From Hypoxylon rubiginosum (Eukaryota > Ascomycota > Sordariomycetes > Xylariales > Hypoxylaceae): a DNA stretch of 64,000 bases. A model generated the notes under the pieces. The model worked only from the letters and a program-made list of their open reading frames with translations, did not search any database and was not told the DNA's origin. Position 1 is the first letter of the stretch. Each line of letters opens with the position of its first letter. Of the stretch, positions 33,899-45,300 are shown piece by piece. The stretch spans positions 186,001-250,000 of the forward strand of contig CADCXA010000007.1 of NCBI GenBank assembly GCA_902806565.1, in the 5' to 3' direction. The translations under genes and the position numbers were made by a program.

Positions 33899-35463
33899 TC
33901 AAGAGCTGCTGTGCCGCATCTGCCCTCGCTTAATAAGGATCACGTTACACTCGCTACCCTTCATGAAGAATCCCTCTTGCAGCTCTGTCTCTGCCTCAGA
34001 CGCTCGAACCACGTCGAATTCCTTGAATAGCATCGCTATCGCTTTCGATAGCTCCATCCACGCGAAGTGCTTGCCGAGACAACTACGCGTGCCGTAGCTG
34101 AATGGAGCCCACGACGCTGTCATGGTCGCGGAGTCGCCGTCGAGCCAGCGCTCCGGGATGAATTGATCTGGGTTGGGGAAGACGTCCTCACGGCGATGCA
34201 GAGTATACGTCGGCACGCTTACCAGAACGCCGCGCGGGACTACGTATTCCCCAATTGTTAACTCTTTACCCGTAATCCGCTCGAGCCCTGCCGCGCTAGT
34301 CGGGCGTAGCCGCATAGTCTCCTTTAGTAGCGCCGTCAGGAATGGAAGGTTCCCCACGATCTCCTCATTGGGTACCCAGTCGGACGGCTGAGATCCGCTG
34401 AAGGCCGTGTCTAGCTCGTCTTGTAGGCGGCGCATGGCATCTGGCCTCCGAGACACAAAGTCGACAAAGTGGGTCAATGTCGTCGAGGTAGAATCACTAC
34501 CGCCCGATACGAAGCTCGCTGCCTCAGCAATAATACTCTCGTCAGGGAGGGGCATCCCGTTCTCCTGCTTCGCTCTAATTAGGAAGCTCAGCATGTCATC
34601 CCGGTCCACGCTAATCTGCTTCTTTCGAGCTTCAGTCGACGTTCTGGCTAGAGCCTGCAGGTTCATGGTGGTCGCCAGGTTTTGCCTCCAGAAGCCGTCG
34701 AATGGCATCCACTTCATCCATGGGCGGGCCCATCCCGGTACAGTACCAAGAGCGTTCAGACATTGCATGCGCAGGTCGATAGTGGAGATCAGATTGTGAA
34801 AGTCATAACCCGCGTCGATGAAGCCAAAGGATTCGCCAAAGACGAAGTTGGCAATAACGTCGAAAGCCAAGTAATTGGCCCAGGGTGCGAAATTGAGAAA
34901 TGCAACCCCTCCTCCGGCCTCGACCTTGCGAGTTAACGCGTGTTTCAGGTTCAAGATCTGGGTGCTCATGTACGGCTCAAATCCTCTGAGAGCAGATTTA
35001 GAGAAGGCGGGGGTCAGGTCTTTCCTTCGGCGCGCGTGGAAGAAATTGTCTCGAGCCGAGAAGATGATGGGCACTTTCGGTCTGAAGACGTCGTAGAATG
35101 GGCCCTTTGATGTCCCGCTGTTCGAGCCGTATACTTGTTGGAGGCAGCCCTTGGAAACAACGGAAATGTTGTTTGGACCGACCCGGACGACGTCGCCGTA
35201 CTTTTGGTGAAGTGCGTGAATGGAAATCGAGCGGCGGAAGAGACGGCATTGGAGTGTTAACCAAAATGGTGTCACTCTAGCGGCAAGAGGTCCTGGCACA
35301 TTTCTCAGAGGGTCGAAGAAATAAGCCCATAAGAGATACAGTCCGGCCTTCAGATCGTCAGCTTTCTCACGGCCTCTCAATACTTATGGGCGGGATTATA
35401 ACTTACCACTGCAAGTGCGACGATAAGAGGTAACAAGCAGCTATGCTCAGTGAGAAATATCAT
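33899..35463 (-). CDS. Cytochrome P450 monooxygenase
   Basis: Microsomal class-II P450 of 501 residues from exons 35463-35407 and 35347-33899 (59-bp intron). The short first exon supplies most of the N-terminal membrane anchor (LLPLIVALAVAGLYLLWAYF), followed by the Pro-rich hinge NVPGPLAAR. The I-helix motif reads GGSDSTSTT, and the ExxR and PERW motifs are present (KETMRLRP, FIPERW). The haem-binding loop is FSYGTRSCLGKHF with Cys442. All hallmarks are intact. The hinge and start of the catalytic domain resemble the pisatin-demethylase group, but substrate cannot be assigned. Confidence 0.93.
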
Positions 35464-38400
35464 GATTCCTCGTGGACTGAGACCAGACGCCTGGGGGTCT
35501 AACTCGAGCATTTCGACCAAAGAGAGAATACAATATTTCTTGACAAGTTATCCAAGACGTCACTAGCTAATCGATGCCTAGGGCTCGTCGTCACGCTCAT
35601 GACTTAGAAGTCAGATAATCTAATATTTAAAGGAATTGTTCCTACCTGGTTCCTACGCAGTCACTCCGTGTTAGCCAAGGGGGTGATCGGGGATAACAGC
35701 CTAGCATATGGCCCTCTGGTATGTGAATATTCTCTTATACATGCTCCGATCCCGACTCGATAGGTGCACTAGTGGAAACCTGCCATGTGCTCGAGGTTGG
35801 ATGTTCTAGTACTCGTCATCCTACCCTCGTGTTTCGTCTTGTCTATAGCCTCGAGCTAGAGAGTGCTCCGCTCAGGTCCGGACCCGCCCATAGCCATGCG
35901 GCTGTGTATTACGTGGTAATTTCCAGCTACGCGCTCAGCTCTGCAACCGGTCCAGCCCTACCGGGTAGCCAAGACAGGATCACGTTGGAGCCACATGGGT
36001 TACCGCCAATTGACAGGGTATGGTACTTGGTACAATAAGCGAGTCGACCCTTTCAACATGCCATATTGCACAATAAGTCTTAGCGCATCCTGGTATAGCC
36101 CAGGTACTTTTGTGAGAAGTCTCACAGTTGCCGAACATAACCACGGTAGAGTTTACATGTCTGTCCCCACTATCTGACCTAACCACCAATAGATAATTCC
36201 ACCGAAGGAGTCCTGCACCGAAGCATGTACTGCAATATACACTGCAGCATACGCTGCAAGAGGGAGGAGTAATTTTAATTACGCGGGATCGAGATGAGCA
36301 TCAGCCGGGTGTTATTGGTCGCCTCAGAAGCACCTAGGACCCCTAGGACTTCATTCCTTTGCACGAGGTGGCGTTTTTGGCGAACCAGTAGCTACAGTGA
36401 TCCAGATCCAGAACTAAAACATAGGCGGGACGGCAGCCTTAGGTATGTGACGTATTCTTTCGTTCCTGTAGACTCTCGATCGCCATGGTGTCCTTCGATA
36501 GGTTTTATCTACGATGAAACCAGCAGCTAATCCTAGTAAGAACAAACATCTCGAATAATATGACCATATTTTTAGGCACTCAAGCGGCTCAGCCGTGAGT
36601 TGTTTTCCCCGCTATGCCGCCGGAATGGGCATGATCTACACGTGGCGAGGAACCCTCGATATGCAGGGTTCAGCCAACAGCAACTCAAATTTATCTTCAG
36701 TCTTTTATTGTTCTACATGCAGGTACTACGCAGCAAGTCTCGGCAGCAGTCTCGGCAATAATTAACCTCCTATCACCCTCGCCCTAACCGCATACGCAGC
36801 GTCCTCGGCCGTCCGATCACAACCCCTGGGAATTTTCCTTTGCTGGCGTACAACGCTGGGTACCTACCCTAAGGTAGCTTAGTAGCAAGAGGTTTATCTT
36901 ATGTCACTACACAAGCGTGGCTTGGGTAAGTCGTTCTCGCTTATGGTCCATACAAACACAGGGTAGTATTGGCTACATCCCTAGGTAGGTAGCTTACTAT
37001 TAAGCTTAGATCTTCTAGAAGATAATAAGCTCGGCGGCCCGTAAATCTGGGTAAAGGTTCCAGTTAATAGACTAATGACATTTGATAGGCTACAGGTGTC
37101 ATATGATAGAACGTGACAAGCTATACACGATTAGCTCATCTACCTACTTCCCTAACGTAAATAGCGCCAAGCACACATACATACAGATCTATTTACCTAT
37201 CTGGTCGCTTTGCATACATACCTAGGTAGGCATTTCCAAGATTCTACTCATGAGCAGCCACATCCTATCATTGGCCCATGCCATTCAGATTCTTGCCCTG
37301 GGTACGGGTCACAGTTATACCGATATGAACCGGTTGCATTGGAAATCCTGCCAGTCTTGCTGTTGTGGGAACTTGTCGGCGCTATCAAGAACTGTGTTGG
37401 GCCAAGGGGCTAAGGATAAATCCACCTGGAAGGTTGACGGAACTCGGCAAGTCCTATTCGATATCCTATTAGGCACTTTCCTAGTATAGGACTTAAAAAA
37501 CGAGTCAGCTGTGGGCATAGCCAACGTCAGGCCGGGCTAAATCAGCTAATATCGGGGTTTGAGATGCTAGTATGGGCTTATACCTCTCTCCACATCGTCG
37601 TGAAGCCACTAGCATCGTTCAAACACTACAGCACCAACGTGCGGCACGGCACACCGACAACCTGATACACCGTGCCACTTTGTATCTCCGCCTCCGCTCG
37701 AACACACGATATGTTCATAAACTGCTGAGAATAGGGGCTAGACCCTGTGATATACTCTTACGTTTGTGGCTCTTCTCACCAACCGTTACCAGTGTCATAC
37801 GAGCTACAGGCCCCTTTGAGCCGCCATCACCCGTATTCCCATGTCGTCAGTGGCTGCTTCATACTATGCCAGGCCTTGAATCCTTCTCTTATTTCGACCG
37901 CAACTGTTCTAGGCCCGGTTGAAAATTTTCTTCAGCAAATCCTATCCTCGCCTAGCAGTGGGCCCCTCTAGGCGCTTCTAGCGACGTGCACATTCGAACG
38001 ATGACGGTGGTGTATGCTACGAGCTCACCTAAATCTGAGGCTTACGTCAATCCTAGCACGAGTCGAAGCCGAAAAGAATGCGGAAAAGAACGCGGAACTA
38101 GATCTTATTGGTTATGCCTCATACTTCAAGTATGATCCTTCGCAAGCATGTCTCGGTAAGTACGTATCGCGCTGCGAATCGTGATGGAATGTTCGAGTAA
38201 TAGCCGTGGAGTTCGGTATGCCGGACCGCCTCTCTTGTCCTGTCTCGTATGCGGAGCAGATCTGATAGAGGCGTCGAAATATTCTCGGACTAATGAATAA
38301 GGCAGCTTCTTTTCGAATATTCACATATAGGCTTGTTACTTCCTGTGCCTAAGTTGGTATCAACGTTGCATTTATGTTGATACTTAATTGGATATCCGGT

Positions 38401-38559
38401 GGTCTGGTCCGCCCCTATTCACAGCTATACACCTCTCCACCGAGCTAAAGACTCTAGAGTTTCCTATTATCAACATCTTGTAAATGACGTTACCTCTCTG
38501 CCTTCAACCTCGGTTCTTCTTTATACTCTAGTCCAGCACAGACAGCCAGAATTTGTTCA
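35464..38559. other. Large intergenic region between P450 and IDO-like fusion gene
   Basis: Three kilobases with no recognisable gene. It contains a TACCTAGGTA palindrome (37219-37228), the 14-bp palindrome ATCTTCTAGAAGAT (37010-37023) inside a longer imperfect inverted repeat, and many short random frames. Confidence 0.5.
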
Positions 38560-41451
38560 ATGGCCTCCCTAGACACCAACGCGTTGGGAAGACTGAAGCC
38601 AGTTCCACGTTTTCAGGAGCTGGCCTCCTTGATTCCCGAAGGCCTTGGGCGAGATTGCTATAACTCTGTCAAGAACACTGTCGATCATCTTGGCAGGGCT
38701 GTTCAGCTCGGCCAACACAGACAATTCATTGAAGCCTTCAGTTCAACGCTCGGAGTTGACACCCTCTTAGCAGTTGCCTCCGTGTCTATAGACAATGAAG
38801 AGGTCTGCTCTGCTTTCAGTGTGTACTTTACGACACTTGAACAAGCTTACTATTGGCCTCGGGACCAAGATGTCCAAACACCTAGCATGCTCATGGAGCA
38901 CAAGTTAGTCATCCAGACACTCCATCACCCAGAGCTGAGAGAAATGCTGCTCGGTGCTTTGGATTTTCAGAGAGGAGATGTAGCTCTGGCTGCCTTAAAG
39001 ATGGCGAAGGCTATGGTCGAGGAAGCACGTATGGCTCGTCGCGATGGCAAGAAACTAGATAATGCCAGGCAAGACAGGGTTAACTTGCTATACCGCACCT
39101 GTACGGAAGATTGGGCTTGTCAAGGAGATTACAACGACACGGACAGCCATAAGGAGTTCGGACGCCTTCACGAAGTCATACGCACAAATGGAACTCAGCG
39201 AAGCGTGCAGGAGATCTTCGAAGCAGCCTCTGGGCTTAGATGGCTTCAGGAGATGCCATCACTGCTGTCGTCATTACCAACATCTTCAGATCTATTATGC
39301 GATGCGTTTCTGGATCTTCAATTGGCCATCGCCCTTGGCCGAGAAGAACTTTATTCTATGATGATTGATGAAACCATATGGGGCCGGACATTTGCAAAAT
39401 ACTCCAAGGGCGTTGATGTTTGCACAATCGGCGCAGGTGGTGCTGATTGTCCTATGTTTCGCATGCTTGATGCCCTCTGCGGAAGAGCAGATGGGACTAC
39501 CCAAGCTGCACTCCTGGATGAGCTGGACTTCCGGTCACGCTTTTTCCCTCGAAACTTTCGAGCTCTCATCAACACTGTTGCATCTTCGCCATCGATTCGG
39601 CAATATGTATCGTCAGGGAAGACCAGCTACGTCCTGGCTCAAGCATTCAAAGCGCTTCAACAACAACTCTTCGACATCTACGAGATGCACCGCAAAAAGG
39701 CGATGCGAATTGCACTTTCCCTCCGCGCTGGCCAGGCGACTACATCTTCAGGCACGGAAAAAGCTGCCAGCCCGGAATGGCATATTGCCAATATGCTCAG
39801 TTCAGCCATGAAAGTGCGATTTGGCGACGACCCAGAAACTTTGAAGATCGACGCTTACACCTGGTCGACCCCCCTTTTATACGGCACGGATGGGAAGATC
39901 GAGTCAGCTCGTGTTCGCTTAGTCTTTTCAACGCCTCTAGCGCTCAGCCCCGGAGACACGATCAGCGTCAGCGTCCAGATAAAACCTGGGCAATGGCACA
40001 CGCGAACATATTCCATCACACAGACCGATGCGCAATGGGGCCACTCTCAGGGCGTCTGCTCAATCACCAGCTCAGTTGAAATCTGCGTTCGAAGACGCGG
40101 ATTGGTCTCCACGTACCTGTGCAACCAGCAGTCCGGGTTTCCGACTCGGGTCGCGGTCAAATCTGCTCCCCATTTTCGGATCCGCGGAAACTCAAACCAC
40201 GACGAAGAGACGATATTCGTTGCCCAAGGTGGAGCAGTCGGCGTCTTCCTCCCGTGGCTCTACCAACAGAAGTGTCTGATCGGGAAGTATACACTCATAG
40301 TCGCTACCCGAAACTGCAATATGCTGGCGTACGCGAGCCGATTGCATCGACTCGCGAGTCAGTTCGGTCCGCAGCTACGTATAGTCATCGGGTTGTCCAA
40401 CGCAAACAAGGGAGACATCAAGACCCTCTCATTTGGCAGAATTGAAGCGTACTGCGGGAGGGTCACAGAGTACTTGAAGTCGTGCGCCTTGAGCAAGGAC
40501 GCCACGACGTATGTCTGCGGCTCGTCTGCTTTTGGCGTAGATGTTGCAGACCGTATCGCGGCGCGACAAAAGGACACAGTACAGAATGATCTTGGACCGA
40601 GGTTGGCCCCTGTTCTTACATCCTCATTGCCGAGCATACGGCTCCATGTTGCTGCTGGCTCACACGCTGTGCAAAAAAGCTGCAAGCTCAGGAGCATTTC
40701 CCGAGCCGAGCTCGCTCTCCACAATTCACCGGGCGACTTATGGATCGCGCTAGGAGACCGCGTGTACGACATCTCCGCCGTCTCAAGCTTCCATCCCGGC
40801 GGCGAGAAGGTGCTGACGTACCGGGCCGGCAGGCAAGCCCAAGACGTGTTCAACAGCGTCCACGAGGGCAGCTACGAGGTGGACTCCCTCCTGCAGCAGA
40901 TGGTCATCGGCATGCTGGCGCCGGGAAACCCGGCGGACCGCGAGTGGGAGCAGCGGCTGGACAAGGTCGTCGAGATCCAGAACGACCTGACCAACAACAC
41001 GCGGTTCGAGCAGAAGCCGACCGGGTCGAGCCGGCAGCTGAGCCAGGCCCCCCCGGCGTACGTCGTCCGCGCGTCGCTCGACGACTTCGCGAAGGCGTGG
41101 GCGGCCCTGCTGTCGGGCGTCTCTGGCGGCGGCGACGAGGAGGAGGACACCGTCGCTCTGCTCGAAGCGTCGAGGGAGAGCGCGAGCGGCTACTTCGACG
41201 AGATACAGTCGCGGGTGTACCGCGACAACTTTGACGACGAGGAACGCTGCGCGTTGGTCCTGCGCGACGTGTTCGAGTCGGTCGAGGTCGCGGTGAGCAA
41301 GATCCACGCTGCGATCGACGACGTGAAGGGGTATATGTTTGAGTGTTTTGCGAAGAGCCAGGAGCCTTTGGTAACTACCTGTCTGCATGATGGGACTAAG
41401 CGGATTATTACGGCCCTTGAGCAGATTCCTCTAAGCAGTGTGGCCTTGTAG
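38560..41451 (+). CDS. IDO-like haem domain fused to FAD/NAD(P)H reductase and cytochrome b5
   Basis: A single-exon 963-residue protein. Residues ~15-390 resemble indoleamine 2,3-dioxygenase. GAGGADCPMFRMLD (291-304) lines up with IDO1 GGSAGQSSVFQCFD. RSRFFPRNFR (325-334) matches the RRYMPPAHR region with the same spacing. His377 falls one residue from the position of IDO1's proximal haem ligand His346. IDO1 Arg231, which binds the substrate carboxylate, has no clear counterpart, so the substrate may not be tryptophan. Residues ~425-675 form a ferredoxin-reductase-like module: FAD motif RTYS (482-485), nucleotide-binding GGAVG (557-561) and YVCG (651-654). Residues ~711-787 are cytochrome b5 with HPGG (745-748) and probable axial ligands His745 and His768. 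A helical C-terminus of ~170 residues is unassigned. The predicted electron path is NAD(P)H to FAD to b5 to haem. The b5 and tail coding is markedly GC-rich. Confidence 0.82.
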   Translation: MASLDTNALGRLKPVPRFQELASLIPEGLGRDCYNSVKNTVDHLGRAVQLGQHRQFIEAFSSTLGVDTLLAVASVSIDNEEVCSAFSVYFTTLEQAYYWPRDQDVQTPSMLMEHKLVIQTLHHPELREMLLGALDFQRGDVALAALKMAKAMVEEARMARRDGKKLDNARQDRVNLLYRTCTEDWACQGDYNDTDSHKEFGRLHEVIRTNGTQRSVQEIFEAASGLRWLQEMPSLLSSLPTSSDLLCDAFLDLQLAIALGREELYSMMIDETIWGRTFAKYSKGVDVCTIGAGGADCPMFRMLDALCGRADGTTQAALLDELDFRSRFFPRNFRALINTVASSPSIRQYVSSGKTSYVLAQAFKALQQQLFDIYEMHRKKAMRIALSLRAGQATTSSGTEKAASPEWHIANMLSSAMKVRFGDDPETLKIDAYTWSTPLLYGTDGKIESARVRLVFSTPLALSPGDTISVSVQIKPGQWHTRTYSITQTDAQWGHSQGVCSITSSVEICVRRRGLVSTYLCNQQSGFPTRVAVKSAPHFRIRGNSNHDEETIFVAQGGAVGVFLPWLYQQKCLIGKYTLIVATRNCNMLAYASRLHRLASQFGPQLRIVIGLSNANKGDIKTLSFGRIEAYCGRVTEYLKSCALSKDATTYVCGSSAFGVDVADRIAARQKDTVQNDLGPRLAPVLTSSLPSIRLHVAAGSHAVQKSCKLRSISRAELALHNSPGDLWIALGDRVYDISAVSSFHPGGEKVLTYRAGRQAQDVFNSVHEGSYEVDSLLQQMVIGMLAPGNPADREWEQRLDKVVEIQNDLTNNTRFEQKPTGSSRQLSQAPPAYVVRASLDDFAKAWAALLSGVSGGGDEEEDTVALLEASRESASGYFDEIQSRVYRDNFDDEERCALVLRDVFESVEVAVSKIHAAIDDVKGYMFECFAKSQEPLVTTCLHDGTKRIITALEQIPLSSVAL

Positions 41452-42369
41452 GCTGTTGAGTTTGTTGAGTGCTGGCGTGCAAAATTGGTTGTTGGAGTTT
41501 CGGAGCTGGCGGTTCAAGAATCCCAAGTTTTATCTCATATTTACGGTTAGTAGCGATTCAGTTTCATTTAATAAGCTTCACGTGGTGAAAATATTTGAAA
41601 TGTCGTCAAAAAGGGGTAGGCGGTTAGGGGGCCAAGCTTAAGATCGGTAGCTAGCATATTTCAGTTATGCGTGTATGATAGCATTTTCGACGAGACAAGT
41701 TCAACTTGAGTATCGACATAATGGAGCTGGAATCTCTTTACGGCTTGTGGCGCAAAGCTTATAAACAGATAACCATTTATCATTACTATCATTACTAGGT
41801 TTAAAGCATGCTTCTCTTTCTACTTCTAACTAAACATTTGGATGATACTAGCACTGACTGGAAAACACTGCGCCCCCTTTGGAATTAGCGGGGTTAGGGT
41901 TGCGCAGCATTTGGTTGACCGTAGAGATTTGATAAAGGTACCTAGGTACGTATTAAAATTCGAGTTATTTTTATCAAAGCCCTGACGTAGAGGCGGTTTG
42001 GCGGTTTCAAGAGCTATCACTAGAGCCATAGCAATTTCGGATTTCGAAATTGCTCTGAAGGATCTGGAGGGGTCCAGCTTCTAAGCCGTGCCGAGATCAG
42101 ACCGCGATTTGAAATTGAAGTTACCAGGTACGAAATCAAACCAATCACGACTGAATAGCTTATAAGTTAATAGCGTAGAAAGAACACAATATTTCGACGG
42201 CGGGTTACGGTACTAAGTTAAGGGGTACATTACATACAGTGACGGTTCTATCGGGGATTCGATTTCTATCAGCTCAATTCGGTTATCTCTCTGGTAGCTC
42301 TTCCGCGTACGCACAGTGTAGCTATCCTGTGATAGCTATAATTCCCAATGAGTGGTCATGAGAACCCAG
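41452..42369. other. Intergenic, no gene seen
   Basis: 3' flanks of two convergent genes. Holds a TACCTAGGTA palindrome at 41939-41948. Confidence 0.5.
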
Positions 42370-45300
42370 CTAGGCGCCCGGGGGGATGCAGGCCTGGCCG
42401 GATGCAGTCTTGTAATGATTTTGCAACGTATCGGCCCGTGCGAACTTCTTTTGACAACCCCATCTTTGGCCATTCTCCAACTCGCCTCCACATATAAATT
42501 CTTTCTCTTGGTGTGTCTTCTTGTGGCGGTTTAGGTCGTGCAGCCTAGCGAATGAAGAACTGCACTCGCTACAGGTGTATGGCCGATTGTCACTGTGGGT
42601 GTTGAGGTGAGACTCGAGGTTGTACTTCTTCTTGAAGACTCTTTGACAATGTGGACAAGGGAACTCGCTGATTCGAGGTCGTTTCTGAGGGCGTAGAACC
42701 GGCTCAGTGCGCTCTTCTCGAAGTTCCGGATCGACGTTCTCTTCTGTAATTATCGTTTCAGTTTGCCTAGACCGAGTGATTTCTCCATCTTCGGGGTAAT
42801 CAGTGTCCTCGTTATTTGAAGGCCCGTGAGTTTCTCTAATATGTTTTTCGAGCTCTTTTTCTGTGACGAAGCCTACAGTACTGCTGAAGCAACCGCTTAT
42901 GATGCAGCGGTACGGTCGAAGATGCTTGTCTATGTGCTGGTCTCTCTGTTCAGCCGTTTGAAATCCATTGTGGAAGTATCGACAACTTAATCTTGGGCAT
43001 TTGAAGATATTTTGTCCATACATTTCCTCTATCCTCGCAGCTTCTGCTGTATGCGCTGCACCGGTGTATGTTTCTTCCAGCTTGGCACGAATATTCTTCA
43101 CAATATCAGCCAGATCGAGAGCAATCTCAGCTCGTTTTATCTCACCCGGGAAGGTTAGCTCTTTTCGCGCTGATGCTACAGCTTGCTGCAGATCAGCGTG
43201 AAATGGACATTTCTGGAATAACCGTAGCCTCTTGGAATTACCCTGTGATATTGGAAAGGGCTTGGTCGGTGAAGTATAGTGGAGCTGAAGGAAAGCTTCT
43301 ACCGATTCTGCGAGGGTGTCGAGGATCTGGTCGTCTTCTTCAGCGTCATCTACACCCTCTTCTAGGTGGCGAACCCAATAAGGGACAGCATAGTCCATGA
43401 AACCATAATAGCCATTCAAAACTAACGAGCCAATCTCGTCGGTCCCGCTGTGAAAGCCTGCCATGTTTAGATAGTCGACAGAAAAAGATGCTAACAAAAT
43501 ATCGCCTTGGGATACATCGACTTTACTTTGCTCGGAAGCCATGAAGCTACGAGTTATCCAGTTCAGTACAACCAAGACTTTTTGCATTCGCTTATTGGGG
43601 CCCTACTTACAACTTAGCAGTAGTGTGCACAAACTCCACTCCTCCGTCGTCACGTATTTCTACTAAAGAGCCACACAAGTCTTTCGAGTCATCGGGACAA
43701 CAAGACCGTTGCGCGTCTACAGATTGAGACTCAATATCAATAGATATGGCGGCCTGGATCTCGCGCCATTTGAGAGTACGCTTTGCCCATACAAGCCAGC
43801 GAATCAGCGTCTCAGATGTTCTTCTTCCTCGATCTGTGGCTTGATCGAAGAACCTCGAAAGGATACGGGAATAGCTTATTACCATCGTTAGCTTATGCCT
43901 ACAGTTTTCGCGAGGTATAGTTGCTCACGCTTGGCTAAGCTCTTTAGGTATTCGGTCGTCTTCGATCTCGGCTTCAATATCGCCGACGCATGTTTGTTGC
44001 ATAAGGTTAATGGAAATTAGTTTTGCTAGTAGAAACATGCCTACATAAGCCATTAGCACAATGACTAAAAATATAGGAAAATGTAGCCCTTTTCCGTACC
44101 CTTAGCAGTGCTTTGGATCTTGGAGGCGATTCGATTCCGTGTGTCGTCAGATACTGAAAAGTGGGTTTGAATTTTGGCAGCTTTAGCCGCGCTGTAGACC
44201 TTAATGTCATCCTCGTTATCTTTGCTGTCGATCTTTAAAGACGTGAGACCACGAAAGTCTTTGCTTGCGATGCCATCATGTTGGCTCACAAACAGGCATC
44301 GCACACGATCTTGATTTGGCGGTTGCAAATTCTCGACCAGGTTGCGAAACCAGCTTGTTATGTTCCTTCTTTCACCTCTCTGGCACTCATCTATACCGTC
44401 AATTACGATATAAACACTTGGACAATTCAATAGTGCTACTCTGAGAAGGTCTTCGATTACAGAGTCTGTGTCAAGAACGGCGGTGCTGCTGTTAGTGAAC
44501 CTGTCGTAGTAATACGGCAACAGGATATCCCTGTTTTTTGGAAGAAGTTGAGACAGAAAGCTGCGCCCAATAGAAGCAAAACTATTCTTGCTGTTGTCTC
44601 CATCTTTACAATAGAAAAACAGAGTAATAGGGGAAGGCGTTAATTTTGTAGCTTCTTCTACAACCAAGGAAGCAAGGATAGTTTTCCCTAGCATTTTGTT
44701 AGTGGGTACATTCACACGTGGTCCTCTGTGAATCTATTTACCGGCTCCAGGTATTCCCGTCATCCATAGCAAGGGAGGTATCGTCGGGCATCTGGGGTCA
44801 AACCATTCTTCGAAGGCACGGACGCGCAAGAGCCATCGTCCAGTGCCGGGGTACTCCTTTCGAATCTTAGAGTAATCATGTTGGTCATTTTCAACATTTG
44901 GTGCACTCAGCCAGGCGAATACTTCGCGGAGCCGACGGTTTTCCTGCTCGTCTAGTATGGACTGAAGCTTGTAATTTTGTATCTGGGTGGACTTTCTATA
45001 GTCCTCGATCTGAGACAACGTGGCTTGGTTTTGGACTAATAGACCGTGGCCCCGTATATTATCTATCAAGGGCTCGAAGCGAGACTTATAGGTCTTCCAA
45101 GTTGATTGAAAAAACTGCCTCCACACTGTTTCTTTATTTAGTGCGGCTATCATAGAATATCAGGTGTCGCGGCATACTTGCTTGCTGGAAATACTTTAAT
45201 GCCCGACGATGAAACTCCAGGATGTCTTTATACATGATGGTCAGGACTCGTAGCATATTTGGGTCCTCGCGGAAGAGCCTTTCATATTGAAGCAATAAAG

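Noticed and set aside
40740..41388. Long open frames on both strands over the b5/tail part of the IDO fusion
   Set aside because: The very high GC content removes stop codons from all frames; the translations are Arg/Ala-rich without domains.
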